A DNA stretch of 64,000 nucleotides from Bacillus andreraoultii (lineage in GTDB: Bacteria > Bacillota > Bacilli > Bacillales > Caldibacillaceae): NCBI RefSeq assembly GCF_001244735.1, contig NZ_LN868937.1, positions 848,089 through 912,088 of the forward strand, given 5' to 3'. The notes beneath the pieces were generated by a model. The model searched no databases, was not told the origin of the DNA, and saw only the letters and a program-made list of their open reading frames with translations. Both the position numbers and the translations under genes were made by a program. Positions 1-8,645 of this stretch are shown piece after piece. Every line of letters begins with the position of its first letter. Positions within the stretch are counted from its first letter, which is position 1.

Positions 1-150
1 GAAGCCAACAAAGGAACCAATCATAAATACATCGCCATGAGCAAAGTTGATTAATTTTATAATTCCGTAAACCATTGTATATCCAAGAGCAATTAATGCA
101 TAAATACTACCGAGTGATATGCCGTTAACAATTTGCTGTATCCATTCCAA
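1..150 (-). CDS. livH: Branched-chain amino acid ABC transporter permease LivH, N-terminal part
   Basis: Reading the minus strand from a TTG at 148-150 gives 50 residues, beginning EWIQQIVNGISLGSIYALIA and containing INFAHGDVFMIG. This is the classic start of LivH, a membrane subunit of the leucine/isoleucine/valine ABC importer. The TTG start is chosen because GGGGAGTG lies at the right distance upstream (157-164) and no in-frame ATG fits. The rest of the gene runs off the left edge. The gene lies downstream of livJ on the same strand, so both probably belong to one liv operon; a 380-bp repeat-bearing spacer separates them. Confidence 0.9.
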   Translation of the reverse strand, partial: MEWIQQIVNGISLGSIYALIALGYTMVYGIIKLINFAHGDVFMIGSFVGF

Positions 151-235
151 TATGCTCACTCCCCATTAAAATGCAGTTCTTTTATTTGAATAGGAAAAAG
201 GGAGGAATGGACCTCCCATTTTTCCCTTTTGCAAA

Positions 236-382
236 AGCTTCGGCTCCTAGAAACGTGTGGACTTCGATCGCCTTCACGTCGATAAGTCATCATCGACTCG
301 TCCCTCGTCGTGATTCCTTTATCTCGTTACGGGCGCACTCCATTCCCCCCCGTTTCTAAACAGTCGCCTCCGCTTTTTTATT
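236..382. repeat. Structured intergenic repeat, copy 1 of 2
   Basis: A unit of about 147 bp runs from AGCTTCGGCTCC to CGCTTTTTTATT and is repeated almost exactly at 387-532. Copy 1 has seven C in the C-tract and copy 2 has six. Each unit is closed by an inverted repeat (CGTTTCTA near one end, TAGAAACG near the other) and carries an inner hairpin GTCGAT/ATCGAC. Read on the minus strand, it begins AAAAAAGCGGAGGCGACTG and would be transcribed between livJ and livH. It resembles a structured, mobile-like intergenic repeat; its function is unknown. Confidence 0.85.
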
Positions 383-386
383 GTCC

Positions 387-532
387 AGCTTCGGCTCCTA
401 GAAACGTGTGGACTTCGATCGCCTTCACGTCGATAAGTCATCATCGACTCGTCCCTCGTCGTGATTCCTTTATCTCGTTACGGGCGCACTCCATTCCCCC
501 CGTTTCTAAACAGTCGCCTCCGCTTTTTTATT
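387..532. repeat. Structured intergenic repeat, copy 2 of 2
   Basis: Second copy of the unit at 236-382, separated from it by four bases. Its end overlaps the livJ stop codon (531-533), so the repeat family abuts the gene directly. Apart from the C-tract length, the two copies look identical, which implies a recent duplication or ongoing gene conversion. Confidence 0.85.
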
Positions 533-1730
533 AAGGATTAACTTTTGTTTTGAATGTTTGTTCTCCGTCAACGTATTCCAGGATTGTTGCGGATTTAATT
601 GGGTTATGTTTCTTGTCAATTGTGACGATACCTGTAACTAGTTGTATGTCTTTTGTTTCTGCTAACGCATCTTTAATTTTCTCACTATCTAGACTTCCAG
701 CACGTTCAATAGCGTCAACTAACAAATAAACAGTATCATAACCTAATGCATTGAATGCGTTTGGTGATTTATCTTTATTTTTCTCTTTAAATTTCGTTAC
801 GAAGTCTTGAATTTTTTGATCAGGGTCTTGAGATGAGTAATGGTTTGTAATAAATGTATTATTTAATGCGTCGGCACCAGCTAAATCAACAAGCGTTGGG
901 GAATCCCAACCATCCGCACCCATTAATGGTGCTGAGATGCCTAATTCACGAGCTTGTTTAACGATTAAGCCAACTTCTTCATAGTAACCAGGAATAAAGA
1001 CAAACTCAGGTTTTGCAGATTTAATTCGTGTTAATGTAGAACGGAAATCTGTATCACCGGCAACATATGATTCTTCAGCAATCACTTTACCACCAGCAGC
1101 CTCGAATGTTTCCTTAAATGAAGCCGCAAGACCTTTCGCATAGTCACTAGCACTATCACTATATATGGCTGCTGTCTTCACTTTTGACTCATTCGCGGCA
1201 AAGTTTGCAGCAACTGTTCCTTGGAATGGATCAATGTAAGAAGTACGGAACACATACTCATTAATTGAGCCATTTTCGTTTTCAGTTACATTCGGTGCTG
1301 TGCCTGAAGGTGATAGTAAAACCGTTTTCGTATCATTTGCAATTTGTGCTTGTGCCAACGTATTACCGCTTGTAGCTGCTCCGATAATAGCCAGTACTTT
1401 TTCTTGGCTCGTTAATCGTGTTGCAACACTTGCCGCTTCTGCGTTATCTGATTTATTATCGACTTTAACAATTTCTATTTTCTTTCCGTCAACACCACCA
1501 CTGTTATTAATTTCCTCAACTGCTAATTCTACCCCTTCAGCGATGGATTGACCGTAGGAAGCGACTTCCCCTGAAAGCTCAAGGTTTGCACCAATTTTAA
1601 TCGTATCTCCATCGGATTTCCCTCCGCCAGAACTACCACTGCCGGAAGAACCTTGCCCTCCAGAACAGCCTGCCAATACACCAGCAAATAGCGTTGTGGC
1701 CAAAAGAATACTTTTCAAACTCTTTTTCAT
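531..1730 (-). CDS. livJ: Branched-chain amino acid ABC transporter substrate-binding lipoprotein LivJ
   Basis: The 399-residue product is an extracytoplasmic receptor for leucine, isoleucine, valine or related amino acids. A lipoprotein signal peptide is clear: MKKSLKS, a hydrophobic core, then the lipobox LAGC, followed by a Ser/Gly-rich linker. The mature part has Peripla_BP_6 features such as KIGANLELSGEVASYGQS and FIPGYYEEVGLIVKQARELG. The ATG at 1728-1730 is preferred to an upstream start because AGGGGGATCT precedes it. It should deliver ligand to LivH and to partners outside the window. The length is normal for the family. Confidence 0.93.
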   Translation of the reverse strand: MKKSLKSILLATTLFAGVLAGCSGGQGSSGSGSSGGGKSDGDTIKIGANLELSGEVASYGQSIAEGVELAVEEINNSGGVDGKKIEIVKVDNKSDNAEAASVATRLTSQEKVLAIIGAATSGNTLAQAQIANDTKTVLLSPSGTAPNVTENENGSINEYVFRTSYIDPFQGTVAANFAANESKVKTAAIYSDSASDYAKGLAASFKETFEAAGGKVIAEESYVAGDTDFRSTLTRIKSAKPEFVFIPGYYEEVGLIVKQARELGISAPLMGADGWDSPTLVDLAGADALNNTFITNHYSSQDPDQKIQDFVTKFKEKNKDKSPNAFNALGYDTVYLLVDAIERAGSLDSEKIKDALAETKDIQLVTGIVTIDKKHNPIKSATILEYVDGEQTFKTKVNP

Positions 1731-1925
1731 ATAGATCCCCCTTTTGTAAATATAATAATTATTCCGACAAATCCAGTTACAGTAACCCACCAAAAATGAT
1801 GTTTCGTAGACCGAAGTGTCAGAAGGTAATGAATAAAATAAAATTATGCCAATGTATAGATATTTTAAAACATAAAGAGTCTTTCGTCTAGTTGTTTTTC
1901 AAAAATAAAATATATTTCATAAATA

Positions 1926-2162
1926 TTGGTATATTTATTTTCCAAAAAATATTCTATTAAGAAGCAAAAAGTCAGTAATTTAAAAGATAGTGGATTGACT
2001 CAATCCAAATGGTGTGAAAACAATAATTTAAGAGTTCATCAATTAAAGTATTGGCTAATAAAATTTGATAATCCTCATTCATGTCAAGAATCTAACAATA
2101 ACTGGATTCCTGTAGTATTAGAAGAATCGAATAATGAATCAGATGGAACATTAGAGGTATAG
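1926..2162 (+). pseudogene. IS66-family accessory protein TnpA-like remnant
   Basis: The 78-residue frame contains SGLTQSKWCENNNLRVHQLK, then YWLIKF and a final WIPVVLEE. This matches the layout of the small helix-turn-helix accessory protein (TnpA) of IS66 elements. No tnpB or tnpC follows, so the element is a remnant. There is no good ribosome-binding site at 1926, and the usual N-terminal residues are missing or altered. Codon use is very AT-rich. The product is probably inactive. Confidence 0.6.
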
Positions 2163-2230
2163 GTGGGGCCATTTGACGCTTACATATAAAATGAGAAAAG
2201 TAAGAGGAATTGGAGCCACAAGAAAAACGA

Positions 2231-2273
2231 GAAGTTATTATTTGTTTAGCCATGGTCAAACAAATAATAATTC
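2231..2273. repeat. Long palindrome next to the IS66 remnant
   Basis: A 13-bp perfect inverted repeat, TTATTATTTGTTT (2235-2247) and AAACAAATAATAA (2258-2270), extends to 16 bp with a single bulged base. The loop contains CCATGG. No T-tract follows, so it is not an obvious terminator. The 2163-2507 stretch otherwise holds no gene; it also contains a degenerate reverse copy (about 2340-2400) of the 52-bp repeat found near 42.9 kb. Confidence 0.6.
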
Positions 2274-2507
2274 AAAAATAACATCAAATTGTACATTCTT
2301 ATACAGTCAAAAATGTACATTGTTATATTGACATTTATACTTTCTAGCGGTTCATGACGACCGTTCGACCATACTTTTTCGCGAATCGGGCTTCTAGAAC
2401 CAAAGAAAACTTGGGCGTCCAAGCCTTAAGGCGGAAAATGAAAATTATTGGAAGATATATACTTTCCTTTTCTATATGCGAATAATCAAGAATGTTGAAC
2501 ATGAAAA

Positions 2508-2548
2508 GGGGTATCCGAAAATCAAAATACGACTTTTTGGATAGCCCC
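2508..2548 (-). terminator. Terminator of lytH
   Basis: On the minus strand GGGGCTATCC pairs with GGATACCCC (one bulged base) and is followed by CTTTTC. It lies 20 bp past the lytH stop codon. Confidence 0.6.
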
Positions 2549-2568
2549 TCCTACTCTATTGTAATAAA

Positions 2569-3564
2569 TTATTTTTTCATTCTTGTTTCTCTTTCCCATC
2601 GTTTTAAATGTGGGAATGGGTCAAAAGACCATTCGTTTCTACCATTGTCTTTATACATACCGTAATGTAAGTGAGGTGGGAATTTCCCTGCTGTACCTGG
2701 TGGACCGTAACCTGAACTACCTACACTACCAACTAATTGCCCTGGCTTTACGATGTCCCCTAGTTTCAAGTCTTGTGCAAAACCGTTTAAATGTGCGTAA
2801 TAGTGGTATGTATTATTAATATCACGAATACCAATCCGCCACCCACCGTATTTGTTCCAACCTTTCATTTCGACGATTCCATAAGTGGTTGCGTAAACAT
2901 TTACACCATAACCGGCAAAAATATCGGTTCCTTCGTGAATTCGTCGTCCACCCCAACCGCGAGCATCTCCCCATGTACTTCGATAACTGTAATTTGCTCG
3001 GAGTGGTAACGGAAAATGTCGTTCATCTAAATTTAATGTTTGAAACATTTGATACATTTTCGCGAAGTTTAAAATAATACCTACCGTTTTGTCTCGTTTG
3101 TAATAGTCCCAGAGACCCAATTTTATATGATCGTCATCGGTACCATAATGTAATAAATAATCGGCAAATGTGAACAAAATATCTTCATCATCGGTCATAT
3201 CTGCTTTTCCATCACCGTTTCCATCTTTTCCAATACCACCAAAAATTTGAATGGTGGTAGCGTTTGTATCGTTCTCATTTGGATTTACAGGACCAGTCCA
3301 TAGTTCTTTTGGGAAATAAATTCCTGTTAATCCTGTTGGCTTCGGTAAATCTTTACGAACGAGACGAATATTTCTTTCATATTGGTCAACGGCGGCTAAA
3401 TAATACCAAGGGATAAATGTTGTACTTTCTATTTTCTTATACAATTCCATTCTTTTTTCATATTGATTTTCTTCCTTAGTTTTATTCGTGTTTGCACTAG
3501 CGAATATAGGATTCACGAGTGTGAAGAAGAAAACGATTAAAAGCGTATGTAAACAAATGCGCAA
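2569..3564 (-). CDS. lytH: M23 (LytM-type) peptidoglycan endopeptidase, LytH-like
   Basis: The 331-residue secreted protein has a hydrophobic N-terminal signal segment ending near VNPIFASA and a C-terminal M23 zinc metallopeptidase domain. The zinc ligands are visible in RIHEGTDIFAGYG (His and Asp) and PHLHYGMY (His). In Bacillus, LytH trims cortex peptidoglycan during sporulation, and it sits beside yut genes as here. The TTG at 3562-3564 is the start of choice because CACCTCCT (the SD complement) lies eight bases before it; upstream ATGs overlap the SD. A middle section with DGNGDGKADMTDDEDI looks like a calcium-loop insert. Confidence 0.85.
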   Translation of the reverse strand: MRICLHTLLIVFFFTLVNPIFASANTNKTKEENQYEKRMELYKKIESTTFIPWYYLAAVDQYERNIRLVRKDLPKPTGLTGIYFPKELWTGPVNPNENDTNATTIQIFGGIGKDGNGDGKADMTDDEDILFTFADYLLHYGTDDDHIKLGLWDYYKRDKTVGIILNFAKMYQMFQTLNLDERHFPLPLRANYSYRSTWGDARGWGGRRIHEGTDIFAGYGVNVYATTYGIVEMKGWNKYGGWRIGIRDINNTYHYYAHLNGFAQDLKLGDIVKPGQLVGSVGSSGYGPPGTAGKFPPHLHYGMYKDNGRNEWSFDPFPHLKRWERETRMKK

Positions 3565-3736
3565 TAATTTCACACCTCCTTGTTCCATCACCAGTTATTT
3601 TCTCAAACTAGTTCCACTTCATAATAGAAATTAATTGGAAAACGTATGGAGCAGTTATTGTTAGAATAGTGATGTAACATTTAAAATAGGGTATAATCAT
3701 ATTATAGGCTTTGTAAAAGATGAGGGTGATATACAT

Positions 3737-4012
3737 ATGGTTTGTATCCACAATTTATGTTACGAACTCGTGGATGAAAGAAAGAGTGGTTTTAATGAAC
3801 AAGCTTTTCGTGAACGCTTCAGCGATATTTTAAGTCGTTACGATTACATTGTCGGGGACTGGGGATATGGTCAATTGCGGTTAAAAGGCTTCTTTGATGA
3901 TCAAAATCAAAAAGCTACCTTTGATACGAAGATAAGCACATTATCTGAATACTTGTATGAATATTGTAATTTTGGCTGTCCCTATTTTGTATTGAAAAAA
4001 GTAGATCGATAA
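3737..4012 (+). CDS. yutD: YutD family protein (DUF1027)
   Basis: The 91-residue soluble protein has the YutD signature: CYELVDERKSGFNEQAFRER near the start, YDYIVGDWGYGQLRLKGF in the middle, and a cysteine-bearing C-terminus (YCNFGCPYFVLKK). The function is unknown. The start ATG follows GAGGGTGAT. It leads a same-strand run yutD-yutE-yutF with short gaps (47 and 26 bp), divergent from lytH, which is the B. subtilis order. Confidence 0.88.
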   Translation: MVCIHNLCYELVDERKSGFNEQAFRERFSDILSRYDYIVGDWGYGQLRLKGFFDDQNQKATFDTKISTLSEYLYEYCNFGCPYFVLKKVDR

Positions 4013-4059
4013 AAGACAGTTAAGAAAGTGTATTTTTTAACAATAAGGAGATGAACACC

Positions 4060-4497
4060 ATGTTTTTTGTTGACCGTGAAAAAATTGAAGGGACTTTAGT
4101 TTATTTGGAAAATCAAGTAAAGGTTTTCAAAGGGTTGAACTGTATAGAAAATGATATAGAAAAGGCTGCTTTGGAACGAGTCACACAAATGTTATTAGAA
4201 TCTATTATTGATGTTGGCAATAGTCTAATTGATGGTTTTATCATGCGTGATCCGGGAAGTTATGAGGATATTATCGATATTTTATTAGATGAAAAAGTAA
4301 TTGGAAAGAATGAAGCAAATCAGTTTAAAAAATTAATACCGCTTCGGAAACAATTAGTACTCTTTTTCACAAATGTGAATCACGAACAACTTTATCGTCG
4401 TTTCCATGAATATATACAAGCCTTTGAAAAGTTTCCAAATGATGTAAGGAATTACTTAGAAAAAGAATTAGGTCCAGTATCTGCCTTTAAAAGTTAA
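4060..4497 (+). CDS. yutE: YutE, DUF86/HepT-like protein
   Basis: The all-alpha protein of 145 residues belongs to the DUF86/HepT fold. The start at 4060 (MFFVDREKIEGTL) is preferred over the ATG at 4051, because AAGGAG (4045-4050) is correctly spaced only from 4060. HepT toxins carry an R-x4-H-x-Y motif; here the corresponding stretch is RKQLVLFF, so the His and Tyr are absent. No MntA-type antitoxin lies beside it. A housekeeping, non-toxin role is therefore more likely. Confidence 0.82.
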   Translation: MFFVDREKIEGTLVYLENQVKVFKGLNCIENDIEKAALERVTQMLLESIIDVGNSLIDGFIMRDPGSYEDIIDILLDEKVIGKNEANQFKKLIPLRKQLVLFFTNVNHEQLYRRFHEYIQAFEKFPNDVRNYLEKELGPVSAFKS

Positions 4498-4523
4498 ATA
4501 TTGCTACTTTGAAAGGAGTATGT

Positions 4524-5288
4524 ATGAAGTATAAAGGTTATTTAATAGATTTAGATGGGACAATGTACTTGGGGACGGAAAAAATTGAAGCAGCGAGTCG
4601 CTTTGTGCAAAAACTAGCAGAACAAGGGATTCCTTATTTATTTGTAACGAACAATTCAACAAGAACCCCGGAGCAAGTGGCAGAGAAATTAGTTTCCTTT
4701 CAAATTCCCGCAACAAAAGAACAAGTTTTTACATCAAGTATGGCAACAGCGCAATATATTACGGAAATGAATCCTGAAGCGAAAGTATACTTTATTGGAG
4801 AAGAGGGGCTTCGAGTCGCTTTAAAAGAGAAGGGTTTGCGATATGCTGGTGAAGATGCAAATTTTGTTGTCGTCGGGTTAGATCGGGACGTTACATATGA
4901 AAAATTTGCCATTGCTTGTCTTGCAATAAGAAACGGTGCTACATTCATCTCGACAAATGCGGATATAGCTATTCCAACTGAGCGAGGGTTTATGCCGGGG
5001 AATGGTTCTTTAACAGCACTAATTCAAACTTCTACACGAGTTGACCCGATTTTTATAGGAAAACCGGAAACAATTATTATGGAGCAAGCATTAAAAGTGA
5101 TTGGTACAAATAAAGAGGAAACAATCATGGTAGGTGATAACTACGATACGGATATTGCTGCAGGTATTCGTGCCGGATTACATACATTAATGGTTCATAC
5201 CGGTGTGACAACGAAAGAGCAATTGCAACAATATGAAATTCAACCAACATATGCAGTGAATTCCCTAGATGAATGGAAATTAGAATGA
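4524..5288 (+). CDS. yutF: HAD-superfamily IIA sugar/nitrophenyl phosphatase (NagD type)
   Basis: The 254-residue cytoplasmic phosphatase shows all HAD motifs: DLDGTMYLG (motif I, nucleophile Asp), FVTNNSTRTP (motif II), a Lys in FIGKPE (motif III) and MVGDNYDTDI (motif IV). The class IIA cap lies between motifs II and III. Such enzymes dephosphorylate small sugar or nucleotide phosphates; the natural substrate is not certain. ATG 4524 follows AAAGGAGT at a good distance. It is last in the yutDEF run and ends at a strong terminator. Confidence 0.9.
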   Translation: MKYKGYLIDLDGTMYLGTEKIEAASRFVQKLAEQGIPYLFVTNNSTRTPEQVAEKLVSFQIPATKEQVFTSSMATAQYITEMNPEAKVYFIGEEGLRVALKEKGLRYAGEDANFVVVGLDRDVTYEKFAIACLAIRNGATFISTNADIAIPTERGFMPGNGSLTALIQTSTRVDPIFIGKPETIIMEQALKVIGTNKEETIMVGDNYDTDIAAGIRAGLHTLMVHTGVTTKEQLQQYEIQPTYAVNSLDEWKLE

Positions 5289-5294
5289 AAACAA

Positions 5295-5325
5295 AATCCC
5301 CACGCAAACACTTGTCGTGGGGATT
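5295..5325. terminator. Bidirectional terminator between yutF and yutG
   Basis: AATCCCCACG and CGTGGGGATT form a 10-bp stem with an 11-base loop. T-rich tracts follow on both strands, serving the convergent genes yutF and yutG. Confidence 0.85.
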
Positions 5326-5339
5326 CTCACTTTTTCATC

Positions 5340-5843
5340 TTAATGCACATCTGATGCTCGATGGGCAAGTCGACTAGAAGCGGCTGCGGCAATCGCACCA
5401 ACAATATCATCTAAAAATGTATTTACTTTACCTGTAGATTTATCATTTAAATATTTTAAAATGCCAGGTTTTAATTTATCAACGTATCCATAGTTCGTAA
5501 ACCCGATTGACCCATAAACATTAACAATTGAAAATGCTAAAATCTCATCAACACCATAAAGTCCTTCATCTGTTTGAACAATCGATAATAAAGGTTCTTC
5601 GAGTAAACCTTTTTCCGCTAATACATCTAATTGAATCCCTGTAATAACAGCATTTTGTACTTCTCGTTTACTTAATACTGCTTCTACATTCTCAATACAG
5701 TCTTTTAGTTGAAGTTCGGGATGATAGCTTTTTTGTAAAAAATAAACTAACTCCGCGATATCTTTAATTTGTACACCACGGTCTTCTAGAGCTTTTTTAG
5801 CAACCTTACCTATTTGTGGAAACATATTACCTTGTATTGCCAT
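5340..5843 (-). CDS. yutG: Phosphatidylglycerophosphatase A family protein YutG
   Basis: The 167-residue protein matches the PgpA-related family (YutG). It has conserved blocks YGVDEILAFSIVNVYGSIGF and, near the C-terminus, GKVNTFLDDIVGAIAAAASS, in which the acidic pair could bind metal. Unlike membrane PgpA of proteobacteria, it has no clear transmembrane helices. The start at 5843 is preferred because GGTGA lies upstream; two earlier ATGs either overlap or lack a site. Role in phospholipid synthesis is inferred from family only. Confidence 0.82.
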   Translation of the reverse strand: MAIQGNMFPQIGKVAKKALEDRGVQIKDIAELVYFLQKSYHPELQLKDCIENVEAVLSKREVQNAVITGIQLDVLAEKGLLEEPLLSIVQTDEGLYGVDEILAFSIVNVYGSIGFTNYGYVDKLKPGILKYLNDKSTGKVNTFLDDIVGAIAAAASSRLAHRASDVH

Positions 5844-6113
5844 TTTCTTCACCATTCCTTTTTCTCTATTTCGTTTCTTATACATTGCTTAACATGTATA
5901 GGGGCTCTTTTTGAAAGGGAAAATATATTTTATTCATGAAACATATTATTTATTATACCAGTGTTTTAAACAATAAGCTGTTTTCTTAAACGAATGGTTA
6001 TTTATTCGCCAATTGTAGTTGATTTCCATGGCACGATCATTTCGCTTCATACAATAATTTAAATCGAAACAATTTTAAAAAACAGCTAAACAAAAAATAA
6101 AGGGGAAGAGCAA

Positions 6114-7115
6114 ATGAATCCATTCATCCAAGAAGCTTTCGGTATTTTCCCAATGCAATCATTTAAATTACGCCATTACGATGCGTATTATGATGGGCAA
6201 AATCTTTTTATTTTGATTAAAGTATATGAAAATGAACAGCAAGAATTACTTGAACGGTATGAAATGATTAACTACTTAACTGAAAACGGAGAAAGATTTA
6301 TCCCAGTATTCCATTCAGCACAAGATGGCAATTTCGTTAAACAAAACGAAAATGATTTCTATGTCTTATTAAAACTAGAACAATGGCGCCAAAAAACGTA
6401 TCAATTTCCTGGAAGACGGCTAGCAATTTTCCATCAGCGTGGGGCTAATTTTCAAACAGAGAAAAATATATTAACTCGCGTTGGTAAATGGAAAGAGCTA
6501 TGGGAAAAGCGCATTGGCCATTTGGAAAGTTTTTGGCAACAAGTCGTGATGAATCGCCCAATTAATGAATTTGAACGTTTTTTTGTCGAATCATTTCCTT
6601 ATTATTCAGGTTTAACGGAAAATGCAATCCAATATTATGTTGATACAGTCATCGACGAACAACCACAAGAAAATGACTTAGGAACAATCTGTCATGAACG
6701 ATTTACAGGAGAGACTTGGGATGGTTCGTTCGTTTTTAAAAACCCTTTTGATTGGGTTGTCGATCATCATTCTCGAGATTTGGCTGAGTGGATTCGCCAT
6801 TCATATTTAAGTAATTCCCATATGTATAGTAAACCGATTCAAAAGTTTTTACACGAATATCAAACCCAGTCACCGCTTTCTCCATTTGCGTGGCGTTTAT
6901 TATTTTCCCGTTTAGTTTTACCAATACATTATTTTCAATGTATTGAAACATATCATTCTCGGTTAGCGAATCCTTTAGATATTCAATTATTAAGAAACAT
7001 AAAAGATATTGTTGATCAAACCGATGAATTTGAAAAGTTTTTAAGTCGCTTTTATGAAATGGCAAATGTTCCAGTTCAATTATTTAGAATTCCTCAGTTA
7101 GATTGGTTAAAATAA
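6114..7115 (+). CDS. yutH: Spore coat-associated protein YutH (CotS-like kinase fold)
   Basis: The 333-residue protein resembles the CotS/YutH family of spore coat proteins with a degenerate aminoglycoside-phosphotransferase fold. Recognisable features are the N-terminal IKVYENEQQELLERYEMINY region, a central Trp-rich section, and a C-terminal SPLSPFAWRLLFSRLVLPIH block. Catalytic HxD/DxD kinase motifs are not preserved, which is usual for YutH. AGGGGAAGAG precedes the ATG. The 230-bp upstream gap holds no gene. Confidence 0.82.
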   Translation: MNPFIQEAFGIFPMQSFKLRHYDAYYDGQNLFILIKVYENEQQELLERYEMINYLTENGERFIPVFHSAQDGNFVKQNENDFYVLLKLEQWRQKTYQFPGRRLAIFHQRGANFQTEKNILTRVGKWKELWEKRIGHLESFWQQVVMNRPINEFERFFVESFPYYSGLTENAIQYYVDTVIDEQPQENDLGTICHERFTGETWDGSFVFKNPFDWVVDHHSRDLAEWIRHSYLSNSHMYSKPIQKFLHEYQTQSPLSPFAWRLLFSRLVLPIHYFQCIETYHSRLANPLDIQLLRNIKDIVDQTDEFEKFLSRFYEMANVPVQLFRIPQLDWLK

Positions 7116-7192
7116 TATATGTGGGAATTCCTTCCATTCCTTTTGATAAAATAATATGTAGCAATTGACGAAATCACTGGAGGACAAAAAGT

Positions 7193-8173
7193 ATGAAACC
7201 TTATGTATATGTCACAAGAAAATTACCAGAGAATATTATCCAAACACTGGAAACATTTGCCAATGTCGGAATGTGGGAGAGTGAAGAAGAACCAGTTCCC
7301 CGTCGTATTTTAATAAAAGAAGCAGAAAAAGCGGATGCGCTACTCACTATGCTCTCCGATAAAATTGATGCAGAAATCTTCCAAGTTAGTAAACAGTTAA
7401 AAGTGGTCGCTAATTTAGCGGTCGGCTTTGATAATATCGATATTGAACAAGCGACAAAACAAGGAATCACCATTTGCAATACACCCGATGTCTTAACTGA
7501 TACAACGGCAGATCTTGCATTTTCGTTAATGTTAATGGTTGGAAGACGTCTTTTTGAATCCGCTGAATTAGTGAAAAATGGTGAGTGGAAAAGTTGGAGC
7601 CCGTTATTTATGGCAGGAACGGATGTTCATCATAAAACGTTAGGAATTGTTGGAATGGGAAGTATCGGTGAAGCATTAGCTAAACGAGCGATGGGTTTTG
7701 ACATGAGAATCTTATACCATAATCGCCATCGGAAAATAGAAATTGAACATAAGTTAGGGGTAGAATATCGAACATTTGATGAACTAGTGACAGAATCTGA
7801 CTATGTTGTTTGTTTAACACCACTAACAGAAGAAACAAAAGGAATGTTTACAAAGGCCGTATTTCAGAGAATGAAAAAGAGTGCATTTTTCATAAACGTG
7901 GCAAGAGGAGCAATTGTTGTGGAGGAAGACTTACTTCAAGCCCTTCGAGAAGGTGAAATTGCAGGAGCTGGTCTTGATGTTTTTCAAACAGAACCGATTG
8001 ATTCGAACCATCCACTTTTGCAATTAAAAAATGTCGTTGCCCTGCCGCATATCGGTAGTGCGTCCATTGAAACGCGGACAGCAATGATGGAACTTTGTTG
8101 TGAAAATATTGAAGCTGTATTAAATAATCGAAAACCAATTGCTGTCGTAAATGAGGAACTCAAATCGCGGTAA
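7193..8173 (+). CDS. D-2-hydroxyacid dehydrogenase (glyoxylate/hydroxypyruvate reductase type)
   Basis: The 326-residue NAD(P)-dependent reductase has the full D-isomer dehydrogenase layout. The substrate loop is NLAVGFDNIDI, the Rossmann dinucleotide motif is GIVGMGSIGEALAKRA, and the catalytic residues are Arg in INVARGA, Glu in FQTEPID and His in LPHIGSAS. Family members reduce glyoxylate, hydroxypyruvate or gluconate derivatives; the exact substrate cannot be read here. GGAGG precedes ATG 7193, and a terminator follows directly. Confidence 0.88.
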   Translation: MKPYVYVTRKLPENIIQTLETFANVGMWESEEEPVPRRILIKEAEKADALLTMLSDKIDAEIFQVSKQLKVVANLAVGFDNIDIEQATKQGITICNTPDVLTDTTADLAFSLMLMVGRRLFESAELVKNGEWKSWSPLFMAGTDVHHKTLGIVGMGSIGEALAKRAMGFDMRILYHNRHRKIEIEHKLGVEYRTFDELVTESDYVVCLTPLTEETKGMFTKAVFQRMKKSAFFINVARGAIVVEEDLLQALREGEIAGAGLDVFQTEPIDSNHPLLQLKNVVALPHIGSASIETRTAMMELCCENIEAVLNNRKPIAVVNEELKSR

Positions 8174-8182
8174 ATATAAAAA

Positions 8183-8217
8183 AGGTGGGGCCATGAATCC
8201 GATACATTCCCCCACCT
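8183..8217. terminator. Bidirectional terminator
   Basis: AGGTGGGG pairs with CCCCACCT around an 18-19 base loop, between the convergent hydroxyacid dehydrogenase and yutI genes. The T-tract is weak on the plus strand. Confidence 0.6.
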
Positions 8218-8222
8218 ATATG

Positions 8223-8453
8223 TTAAAATACTTGTTCAACTTCAAGAATACCTGGCACTTCCTCGAGTAGCGCCCGCTCAATACCTGCTTTTAACGTAAT
8301 TGTTGAACTTGGGCAAGTACCGCAAGCACCTAGTAAACGTAATTTTACAATCCCATCTTCTACGTCGACTAATTCACAGTCACCGCCATCGCGAAGAAGA
8401 AATGGACGTAATTTATCTAAAACTTCTTGGACTTGTTCTTTAATTTCTGGCAT
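8223..8453 (-). CDS. yutI: NifU C-terminal domain Fe-S scaffold protein (Nfu type)
   Basis: The protein of 76 residues consists of the NifU-like C-terminal domain alone. It has the [20 protein letters not shown] block and the Fe-S-binding CxxC in [14 protein letters not shown]. It is a carrier that passes assembled clusters to target proteins in the cytoplasm. B. subtilis YutI is slightly longer, but the core is complete here. Its neighbours yuzD and the A-type carrier yutM reinforce a local Fe-S theme. Confidence 0.92.
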   Translation of the reverse strand: MPEIKEQVQEVLDKLRPFLLRDGGDCELVDVEDGIVKLRLLGACGTCPSSTITLKAGIERALLEEVPGILEVEQVF

Positions 8454-8645
8454 AACATCGCACTCCTTTCTAAAACTTATTATAATAAGGATAGCAAGAA
8501 AAATCCATTTGTGTGATTTAGAAAAAAAAGAATAATAAATAAGGTAACTTAAAAACGCATTACATGAATAAATATCTTGAATATCTAATCGTCTTATTTT
8601 AACTTACTTTTATCTTTTATAGAATGAAACAAAGGGGGATGAACG

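Noticed and set aside
171..534. Two overlapping plus-strand frames across the livH-livJ spacer
   Set aside because: They are translations of the duplicated structured repeat, have no ribosome-binding sites, and repeat the same peptide.
4509..4523. Upstream TTG start for yutF
   Set aside because: It lies before the AAAGGAGT site, and the family N-terminus starts at the ATG at 4524.
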